From positions 1-6,600 of the forward strand of contig JAFGKO010000223.1 of the NCBI GenBank assembly GCA_016928525.1: a stretch of 6,600 bases of DNA, read 5' to 3'. Each line of letters opens with the position of its first letter. The stretch's first letter is position 1. The translations under genes and the position numbers were made by a program. The notes under the pieces are model-generated. The model was given only the letters and a program-made list of their open reading frames with translations, ran no database searches and was not told the origin of the DNA. Shown piece after piece: positions 1 to 4,202 of this stretch. This DNA is from Anaerolineales bacterium (lineage in GTDB: Bacteria; Chloroflexota; Anaerolineae; Anaerolineales; Villigracilaceae).

Positions 1-12
1 ATTCTGCCACCA

Positions 13-46
13 GCGTAATCAGTCATTGACTGGTTACGCTTTTTTT
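13..46 (+). terminator. Rho-independent terminator of an upstream gene outside the window
   Basis: A stem of 12 pairs is visible: 13-24 pairs with 28-39, with one G-U pair at 19/33 and a three-base loop at 25-27. It is followed at once by seven T (40-46). This is the standard intrinsic terminator layout for transcription on the plus strand, so it probably ends a gene lying left of the window. The stem sequence is partly duplicated just downstream (56-74). Confidence 0.85.
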
Positions 47-74
47 GCGCTGAACCGTAACCAGTCCTGACTGG
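14..74. repeat. Duplicated palindrome CGTAAYCAGTC-N-TGACTGG
   Basis: The unit at 14-33 (CGTAATCAGTCATTGACTGG) recurs at 56-74 as CGTAACCAGTCCTGACTGG. Each copy is itself an inverted repeat. The 3' arm of the first hairpin (28-38, GACTGGTTACG) is also perfectly complementary to 56-66, so two pairings compete. The second copy lacks the outer stem and a T-tract. This could be a decayed second terminator or a small dispersed palindromic repeat. The ion-channel remnant becomes readable exactly where this block ends. Confidence 0.6.
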
Positions 75-540
75 CCCAACCCTCGATAACGAATCGTTTT
101 CGCGCGCCCACTTCTTCCTCGAAATCTCTCATCCCTGGTTTTCGGCATTTATGAAGAGCATCTTTGCGGCGATTGTGATTTCTGGTGTGGGCATGTTATC
201 CTTTTTAATGGACCATGAAGATGCGCAGGATCGCATTGGGTTGACGTCCGGCACGCTGGCCAGCGCAATCTTCTATCATTTGACTCTGACCTCGTCCGTG
301 CCGCCCGTAGGCTATCTGACTTACGGAGATCAATTCATGATCCTGCAATATATCTTTATCACTGCTGCGCTTGCCACCTCGATCGTGTTGTTCCTGTTGG
401 TCAACGCCGAGAAGCGAGGAAAACGGAACGAAACGGTAGCGAAACAAATAGACACCTGGACGCGTCGTCTCATCCCTCCCCTGTGGGTTGTGTCCATGAT
501 CACGTTGCAACTCATTTATGTTGGAATACCAACATCGTGA
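61..540 (+). pseudogene. Truncated pentameric ligand-gated ion channel: pore domain only
   Basis: The open frame from 61 (first ATG at 151, 129 residues) matches the transmembrane part of a Cys-loop/GLIC-type channel. Counting from ATG 151, M1 covers about residues 2-20, and the pore helix M2 about 27-48, starting DRIGLTSGTLAS. The M2-M3 loop has the characteristic SSVPPVGYLT (48-57), M3 covers 59-86, a basic cytoplasmic linker runs to about 106, and M4 covers 107-126. Codons 61-150, before the ATG, read as the pre-M1 segment (SRAHFFLEISHPWFSAF) and have no start codon. The ~200-residue extracellular domain is absent, a stop lies at 58-60, and neither other plus frame of 1-60 resembles it. 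No Shine-Dalgarno precedes ATG 151. I infer a 5'-deleted gene remnant. A pore-only expressed protein is possible but less likely. Family assignment comes from motif recognition, not a search. Confidence 0.72.
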
Positions 541-587
541 ATATTCGAACCGAAATCTTTAAATCCAGAATCCGTGCATCTACTGAA

Positions 588-1034
588 TCACCTCTCTAAC
601 GCAGATAGCTGCGGATTCTCGGGGTCGTAGTACACAGTCACTTCCGCGCCAACAGGATATTTATCGACTGTATCATAAGCAACGCGACTGCTATAGGACG
701 ATAAATGCACGTCCCCAGCTTTGATCTGACTGCCGCTGTACCCTCTTCCATAAACGCTATATTGGAAGACGATATGCGGTGACACGCTAGTATGATCCCC
801 ACCTGAAACCTCCACCCGCGAAGTGACAACCTTCCCAATGGTGGAAGCCCAATTCCTGGCAGCTTCGCGCAAGGTTTTGGCTTCCTTCGACTTTTTATTC
901 AAGAACCAGCCAATGCCGCCAAAGATACCCAACATTGGCAACACAGTCGCAGCGATAATGAGCACAACAAGCAAGAAAATACCACCACCGACGCAGACCG
1001 TGATCAGAACAGGGGAAAAATTTTGCCAATCCAT
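588..1034 (-). CDS. Membrane-anchored DUF3592-type protein
   Basis: 148 residues. An N-terminal hydrophobic stretch (about 8-46, Gly- and Ile-rich, probably two closely spaced segments) is followed by a basic linker (NKKSK). The C-terminal soluble domain (about 63-148) has the DUF3592 pattern: a beta-rich stretch PHIVFQYSVYGRGYSG, then YPVGAEVTVYYDPENPQLSAL near the end. The YDP-x-NP signature close to the C-terminus is the strongest evidence. The family's function is unknown. The start is ATG 1034 (reverse strand), chosen for the GGGAGG Shine-Dalgarno at 1040-1045, five bases upstream. It converges on the ion-channel remnant with 47 bp between them, and I see no clear terminator there. No convincing promoter was found upstream. 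Confidence 0.82.
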   Translation of the reverse strand: MDWQNFSPVLITVCVGGGIFLLVVLIIAATVLPMLGIFGGIGWFLNKKSKEAKTLREAARNWASTIGKVVTSRVEVSGGDHTSVSPHIVFQYSVYGRGYSGSQIKAGDVHLSSYSSRVAYDTVDKYPVGAEVTVYYDPENPQLSALER

Positions 1035-1285
1035 ACATACCTCCCGCGAATAAATTTGTTGATAAATTTTATCTCAATTGTACTGTAAGATACATCCTGC
1101 TGAGGTCATCTTTTTCAATGCAGACGCATACCTCGCTTCGTCTTTAGACGATTTGCCTGCTGAGGCTATCCTTGGATTGATCCTGACAACAAGATTATCT
1201 CCAGCTTTTCCTTCGAGTAACAGGGAAAAACAAAATTCAGCATTTGAACGTTGACACAGAACCCCGCAGCAGGTATAATACCGTC
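1035..1285. other. Intergenic region between divergent DUF3592 gene and ribosomal operon
   Basis: About 250 bp with no supported gene. It holds the DUF3592 Shine-Dalgarno, an AT-rich stretch (1050-1080), a direct repeat of CCTGCTGAGG at 1096-1105 and 1156-1165 (exactly 60 bp apart), and at the right end the rplU promoter with an A-rich segment before it. A minus-strand reading frame spans most of it but runs back through the promoter and leader and has no recognisable domain, so I do not call it a gene. Confidence 0.6.
1223..1279 (+). promoter_or_regulatory. Consensus sigma70-type promoter of rplU-rpmA-rpmE, with A-rich upstream segment
   Basis: The -35 box TTGACA (1251-1256) and -10 box TATAAT (1274-1279) both match consensus perfectly, with the ideal 17-nt spacer. 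Transcription would start near 1286. An A-rich stretch (about 1223-1240, GGAAAAACAAAATT) lies where an UP element for the RNA polymerase alpha CTD is expected. A housekeeping promoter this strong suits ribosomal protein genes. Confidence 0.88.
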
Positions 1286-1423
1286 CGCTTCTGCCCTGGC
1301 AGCAAGAACAGCCGGGGCGGTCGTTTGTAACCCGGCTTCCCCGCACATCTGCGAAGGACCCGTCCCGATAAGGATGCGAAAACCCCGCGGTCAGTGTGGC
1401 GAAGTGAGATGCCAGGAGAAAAA
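1286..1423 (+). promoter_or_regulatory. GC-rich structured 5' leader of the L21 operon
   Basis: About 138 nt separate the predicted start site from the rplU ATG. A seven-pair hairpin is visible: 1310-1316 (AGCCGGG) pairs with 1331-1337 (CCCGGCT). A smaller CTGC/GCAG stem lies at 1291-1302. L21 operons in other bacteria are known to carry autoregulatory leader RNAs, so this may bind L21 or another product of the operon. I did not recognise a specific published leader motif. The regulatory role is inferred from length, structure and position. Confidence 0.45.
1414..1418 (+). promoter_or_regulatory. Shine-Dalgarno AGGAG that fixes the rplU start
   Basis: AGGAG lies five bases before ATG 1424, where the protein begins with the canonical L21 sequence MKYAIVESGGKQ. 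This rules out the in-frame upstream GTG at 1394, which would add ten non-conserved residues and place this site inside the gene. Confidence 0.85.
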
Positions 1424-2014
1424 ATGAAATACGCGATTGTAGAAAGCGGCGGCAAGCAATTCAAGGCCGTCGAAGGTGAGACCATCGAGGTCGATCGCCT
1501 GCCAGTCAACGCTGGTGACAAAGTTGGGCTGGAGCGAGTGTTGATGCTGGTAGACGGTGAAGAGATCACCGTCGGAACGCCTATCGTTGGCGGTATCCAG
1601 GTCAGCACTACTGTGATGGACCACTTTAAGGGCCCCAAACTCATCGTCTTCAAATACAGCCCAAAGAAGCGCATCCGCGTCAAGGGCGGCCATCGTCAGC
1701 AGTACACCCGCCTGATGGTGGATGTCATTGGAAAGCCAGGCGAGACTCGCAAGGTTGCCAAAGCAGAAAAAGCGGAAGCCCCTGTTGTAGAGAAAGCCGA
1801 AGCCAAAGCTGAGAAGAAGGTCGAAAAGAAAGAAGCAACTGCTACATCGTCCCCGAAAGGGAAGAAATCGGTTGCGAAAGAAAAGAAGGCTGAAAAAGCT
1901 CCGGCCAAAAAGAGTGAGAAGGCCCCAGCGAAGAAAACAACATCGAAGAAGACTACCCCCACATCGTCCCCGAAGGGGAAAAAGCCTTCTTCGACCAAGA
2001 CAACCAGGAAGTAG
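1424..2014 (+). CDS. rplU: 50S ribosomal protein L21 with a long Lys/Ala-rich C-terminal tail
   Basis: 196 residues; a normal L21 has about 100-105. Residues 1-104 are the whole L21 fold: start MKYAIVESGGKQFKAVEGE, then VGTPIVGG and the basic FKYSPKKRIRVKGGHRQQYTRL rRNA-binding region. It binds 23S rRNA in the large subunit. Residues 105-196 form a low-complexity tail, alternately acidic and basic, then strongly basic (AEKAEAKAEKK, EKAPAKK at 157-163 and 165-171, TSSPKGKK at 141-148 and 180-187, ending TKTTRK). It is probably disordered and may contact rRNA or DNA, resembling histone-H1-like tails; that role is inference. The two TSSPKGKK copies are encoded by a near-identical 20-bp palindromic DNA repeat. 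It is the first gene after the promoter, 12 nt before rpmA. Confidence 0.97.
   Translation: MKYAIVESGGKQFKAVEGETIEVDRLPVNAGDKVGLERVLMLVDGEEITVGTPIVGGIQVSTTVMDHFKGPKLIVFKYSPKKRIRVKGGHRQQYTRLMVDVIGKPGETRKVAKAEKAEAPVVEKAEAKAEKKVEKKEATATSSPKGKKSVAKEKKAEKAPAKKSEKAPAKKTTSKKTTPTSSPKGKKPSSTKTTRK
1844..1980 (+). repeat. Two in-frame copies of a 20-bp palindromic repeat in the rplU tail
   Basis: ACATCGTCCCCGAAAGGGAA at 1844-1863 and ACATCGTCCCCGAAGGGGAA at 1961-1980 differ at one base. Each has a small hairpin core (TCCCC-GAA-GGGGA in the second). Both sit in the same reading phase and encode TSSPKGKK. Neighbouring tail codons are much less alike than these blocks, which argues for a duplicated or inserted DNA element rather than protein-level repeat selection alone. 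The first ten bases recur at 3537-3546 in the tdk-hpt gap. Confidence 0.7.
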
Positions 2015-2026
2015 TGTGAGGTAGAA

Positions 2027-2284
2027 ATGGCGCACAAAAAAGGTGGCGGCTCAAGCCGCAACGGACGAGACAGCAATTCCCAACGCCTGGGCGTGAAACG
2101 CTATGCCGGTCAGTTTGTACTTTCCGGTAATATCCTGATTCGCCAGCGCGGCACCAGCATCAAGCCCGGCCTTAACGTAGGCCGAGGCAGTGATGACACC
2201 CTGTTTGCTACCACAGATGGGATCGTGATGTTCGATGTGACCCGCGGCCGCAAGCGTGTTAACGTGGTCCCGGCCGAGGAATAA
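2027..2284 (+). CDS. rpmA: 50S ribosomal protein L27
   Basis: 85 residues, normal length. It begins [20 protein letters not shown], the canonical L27 N-terminus that reaches towards the peptidyl transferase centre. It starts directly at AHKKGGG, with no cleavable N-terminal extension of the Firmicute type. The conserved segments [19 protein letters not shown] and [14 protein letters not shown] follow. GAGGT at 2018-2022 lies four bases before the ATG. It follows rplU by 12 nt and precedes rpmE by 12 nt; rplU-rpmA is a near-universal bacterial pair. Confidence 0.97.
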   Translation: MAHKKGGGSSRNGRDSNSQRLGVKRYAGQFVLSGNILIRQRGTSIKPGLNVGRGSDDTLFATTDGIVMFDVTRGRKRVNVVPAEE

Positions 2285-2296
2285 AAGGATATTGGT

Positions 2297-2767
2297 ATGA
2301 AGACAGATATTCATCCCACATATTATGTGGATGCCACAGTGACTTGCGCTTGTGGAAACACCTGGAAGACCGGTTCAACCAAGAAAGAGATTCGCGTCGA
2401 AATCTGCTCGAATTGTCACCCGTTCTTCAGTGGCGAAATGCAGCGCATTGTCGACATCGAAGGCCAGGTCGACCGCTTCTACAAGAAACTCCAGGCTCGC
2501 CAGGATTATGTGACTGAAAAGAAAGCCCGCGAAACCGAGAAAGTTTCCCCCGAGCGACCGGTTGCCGATCTCGAACTTGGCAAACGCCCAACCGATGCGC
2601 TTGCCAAGGCTGGCATCAAAAAAGTAGGCCAGCTCATGAACAAATTTGCTGAAGGCGAAGAAGCCTTGTTGGCGATTACCGGCTTTGGTCAGAAATCTCT
2701 GATCGATGCCAAAAAGAAACTGCGTGCATTAGGGTACGAATTCGTCGAAGCAGAAAAAGCCGCCTAA
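2297..2767 (+). CDS. rpmE: 50S ribosomal protein L31 fused to an RNA polymerase alpha-CTD-like domain
   Basis: 156 residues; standard L31 has about 65-75. Residues 1-70 are zinc-type (C+) L31: [10 protein letters not shown], then Cys17, Cys19, Cys37 and Cys40 (CAC and CSNC, followed by HPFFSG), forming the zinc site. L31 sits on the large subunit and bridges to the small subunit. After a charged linker (70-90), residues 91-150 align with the alpha C-terminal domain of RNA polymerase: [20 protein letters not shown] and [20 protein letters not shown], two helix-hairpin-helix-like elements. Arg97 matches E. coli alpha Arg265; Gly131, Lys133 and Ser134 match Gly296, Lys298 and Ser299, while Asn268 is Asp100 here. 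Partial retention of DNA-binding residues suggests nucleic-acid binding; the actual target is unknown. AAGGA at 2285-2289 supports the start. There is no frameshift, so the fusion is one continuous frame. Confidence 0.95.
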   Translation: MKTDIHPTYYVDATVTCACGNTWKTGSTKKEIRVEICSNCHPFFSGEMQRIVDIEGQVDRFYKKLQARQDYVTEKKARETEKVSPERPVADLELGKRPTDALAKAGIKKVGQLMNKFAEGEEALLAITGFGQKSLIDAKKKLRALGYEFVEAEKAA

Positions 2768-2780
2768 GGATTGCGCCTCC

Positions 2781-2800
2781 GGTAAACTCAGGTAAACTTA
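2781..2800 (+). repeat. Tandem 10-bp repeat GGTAAACTYA
   Basis: GGTAAACTCA (2781-2790) is followed directly by GGTAAACTTA (2791-2800). It lies between the rpmE stop and the terminator stem. No function can be assigned. Confidence 0.6.
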
Positions 2801-2829
2801 CAGGCAGATGCTGTGCATCTGCCTGTTTT
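2800..2829 (+). terminator. Rho-independent terminator of the rplU-rpmA-rpmE operon
   Basis: A perfect 11-pair stem joins 2800-2810 (ACAGGCAGATG) to 2816-2826 with the five-base loop CTGTG, and it runs into four T (2826-2829). The T-tract is short, but the stem is strong and lies 32 nt after the rpmE stop. Confidence 0.85.
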
Positions 2830-2842
2830 GCTAGATTTCGCA

Positions 2843-2937
2843 AATCCTTGAATACCTGGAAGAGGCCCGAAAATAGGGGAGCGGGCATACACTTGCTCCC
2901 CTATTTTCGGGTATCCTCTCAACCGTCGTAAAGGATT
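2843..2937. repeat. Long palindromic intergenic element before tdk
   Basis: The core is a perfect 17-bp inverted repeat: CCCGAAAATAGGGGAGC (2866-2882) and its complement (2895-2911), with a 12-nt loop. The pairing continues as AGAGG/CCTCT (2861-2865 with 2915-2919, across a three-base bulge) and, after an 11-by-11 internal loop, AATCCTT/AAGGATT (2843-2849 with 2931-2937). No T-tract follows on either strand, so a simple terminator is unlikely. It could be a MITE- or REP-like element, or an RNA structure in the tdk leader. Clear target-site duplications were not seen. Any tdk promoter should lie in or near this element, but I could not find a convincing one. Confidence 0.8.
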
Positions 2938-2962
2938 GAGCCTGAAATATTGAAAGGAAGTT

Positions 2963-3532
2963 ATGAAACATCATACCGGTTCCATCGAGGTTGTTTGCGG
3001 CTCCATGTTCAGCGGCAAGACAGATGAACTCATCCGCCGTCTTGTACGCGCCACCATTGCAAAGCAAAAGGTGCAGGTTTTCAAGCCCGCTATTGATGTT
3101 CGCTACGCCGTAGAAAAAGTGACTTCACACGCAGGTTCGAATTACAGCGCCATCCCCGTTGAAAAAGCAGCGGACATCCGTGAACGCATCGATGAAGATA
3201 CAACCGTGGTTGCCATCGATGAAGCCCAGTTTTTCGATCCGGAAGTTGTAGATGTAGCCCAGGAATTGGCTGAACGCGGCGTACGCGTCATTGTGGCCGG
3301 TCTTGATATGGACTTTCGCGGTGAACCATTCGGCCCAATGCCAACATTGATGGCAAAAGCTGAGAAAGTGGACAAGCTGCACGCCATTTGCATGACCTGC
3401 GGAAACGAAGCCTCGCGCACACAGCGACTGGTCAACGGCAAACCGGCGCGTTATGATGACCCGGTGGTTATTGTCGGCGCATCTGAACTGTATGAAGCCC
3501 GCTGCCGCGAACACCACCTAGTGCCCCGCTAG
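2963..3532 (+). CDS. tdk: Thymidine kinase (type II, zinc-containing)
   Basis: 189 residues, normal for the TK1-like family. It phosphorylates thymidine with ATP to dTMP in the salvage pathway in the cytosol. The Walker A loop is GSMFSGKT (13-20). The magnesium/catalytic segment is IDEAQFF (85-91), with Glu87 as likely general base. [13 protein letters not shown] (113-125) is the conserved family block. Structural zinc ligands are Cys143 and Cys146 (CMTCG) with Cys181 and His184 (CREH). The lasso region [18 protein letters not shown] is intact. AAGGAAG (2954-2960) ends very close to the ATG (2 nt), a tight but usable ribosome site. The stop codon TAG (3530-3532) lies inside a hairpin strand of the downstream structure, so translation termination and RNA folding could influence each other. 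It probably heads the salvage operon. Confidence 0.96.
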   Translation: MKHHTGSIEVVCGSMFSGKTDELIRRLVRATIAKQKVQVFKPAIDVRYAVEKVTSHAGSNYSAIPVEKAADIRERIDEDTTVVAIDEAQFFDPEVVDVAQELAERGVRVIVAGLDMDFRGEPFGPMPTLMAKAEKVDKLHAICMTCGNEASRTQRLVNGKPARYDDPVVIVGASELYEARCREHHLVPR

Positions 3533-3574
3533 GGGTACATCGTCCCACGTTAGCGGGGCCAAGTGCCCCACTAG
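3517..3574 (+). promoter_or_regulatory. Attenuator-like set of three alternative hairpin strands between tdk and hpt
   Basis: Strand A GCCCCGCTA (3523-3531) pairs perfectly with strand B TAGCGGGGC (3551-3559). B also pairs with strand C GCCCCACTA (3565-3573) with one mismatch and a five-base loop. A and C belong to a direct repeat AGTGCCCCRCTAG (3520-3532, 3562-3574). A-B and B-C therefore exclude each other, and strand A contains the tdk stop codon. A smaller CCTAG/CTAGG pairing (3517-3521 with 3529-3533) also exists. No U-tract follows B-C, so a classic intrinsic terminator is not shown. RNA processing, mRNA stability or a palindromic repeat are alternatives. Confidence 0.55.
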
Positions 3575-3615
3575 CAAGTGCAATATCTCGCGGATATTTA
3601 ATTTTTGGAGCGCGT

Positions 3616-4173
3616 ATGCAAGATTATCGTGAATTTCTGGCTGAAACCTTGATCGACGAGAATACCCTGCAAAAGCGTATTGCCGAGATCGGGGAGGAAA
3701 TCAACCGCGACTACACAAGCACAGACAATCTCCTGTTGATCTGCATTCTGCGCGGTGGCATCGTCTTTCTCGTAGACCTGATGCGTCACCTGACTGTCCC
3801 GCACCAAATTGACTTTATGGCGATCACCTCCTACGGAGCGGGAGCGCGCGAATCGGATGGCAACGTCCGTGTGACGCTCGACCTGCAGACCAACATCCGC
3901 GACAAGGACGTGCTGCTGGTGGAAGACATCATCGATAGCGGTCATACCATCTCGCACGTGCTGGAACTGCTCTCCACCCGCCAGCCGCGCAGCTTGAAGG
4001 TTTGTTCGCTGCTCGACAAAGCCGAGCGCCGTGAAGTGGTCGTCCCCATTCACTATCGCGGATTCGAAATCCCCAACAAGTTCGTCTTCGGCTACGGGCT
4101 CGACTTGGACGAATATTATCGCAACCTGCCTTTCATCGGCGTCGTGGATTTGGACAAACTCCAAGGAGACTGA
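3616..4173 (+). CDS. hpt: Hypoxanthine(-guanine) phosphoribosyltransferase
   Basis: 185 residues, standard length. It converts hypoxanthine (and usually guanine) plus PRPP to IMP or GMP in purine salvage. The PRPP-binding loop is VLLVEDIIDSGHT (99-111), with the acidic pair Glu103-Asp104 and Asp107. CILRGG (43-48) binds pyrophosphate, Ser72-Tyr73 sits on the mobile active-site loop, and Lys135 in LLDKAERR contacts the purine. The C-terminal VFGYGLDLDEYYRNLPFIGVV is the family's purine-site block. GGAG (3607-3610) lies five bases before the ATG. It follows tdk by 83 nt with the folded region between. Its TGA stop overlaps the ATG of a nine-codon mini-ORF (TGATG), and an AAGGAG site for that ORF lies inside the last hpt codons. 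Confidence 0.96.
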   Translation: MQDYREFLAETLIDENTLQKRIAEIGEEINRDYTSTDNLLLICILRGGIVFLVDLMRHLTVPHQIDFMAITSYGAGARESDGNVRVTLDLQTNIRDKDVLLVEDIIDSGHTISHVLELLSTRQPRSLKVCSLLDKAERREVVVPIHYRGFEIPNKFVFGYGLDLDEYYRNLPFIGVVDLDKLQGD

Positions 4174-4202
4174 TGCCGGACGGATCAGGGCAAGTAGAAT
4201 GA
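4173..4202 (+). CDS. Nine-codon mini-ORF linking hpt to cca (possible coupling peptide)
   Basis: ATG 4173 overlaps the hpt stop (TGATG) and is preceded by AAGGAG (4163-4168), four bases upstream, a stronger ribosome site than that of cca. It encodes MPDGSGQVE and stops at TGA 4200-4202, which overlaps the cca start as ATGA. The stop-start chain would let terminating ribosomes reinitiate at cca. It may instead be chance, or a remnant of an older cca start in another frame. No peptide function is implied. Confidence 0.35.
   Translation: MPDGSGQVE

Noticed and set aside
1042..1090. Promoter for the DUF3592 gene in the AT-rich minus-strand segment
   Set aside because: The only spaced pair (TTGAGA, 17 nt, TTTATT) would start transcription inside the Shine-Dalgarno, so it was not called.
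1074..1346. Minus-strand reading frame of 90 codons between DUF3592 and rplU
   Set aside because: It runs through the consensus rplU promoter and leader, has no recognisable domain, is Cys-rich and irregular in composition, and has no good ribosome site.
1394..1423. Upstream GTG start for rplU adding ten residues
   Set aside because: The AGGAG site and the canonical L21 N-terminus both point to ATG 1424; the extra residues are not part of the family.
1391..2076. Long minus-strand frames opposite the rplU tail
   Set aside because: They are Phe/Leu/Ser-rich antisense products of the Lys/Ala repeat codons, without ribosome sites or domains.
2866..2911. The 17-bp inverted repeat as a terminator
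   Set aside because: No T-tract follows on either strand, and the operon already ends in a good terminator at 2800-2829.
4031..4198. Upstream extension of the cca frame into hpt
   Set aside because: The extra 56 residues are Ser/Thr/Trp-rich shadow sequence of hpt in another frame, and there is no ribosome site at 4031.
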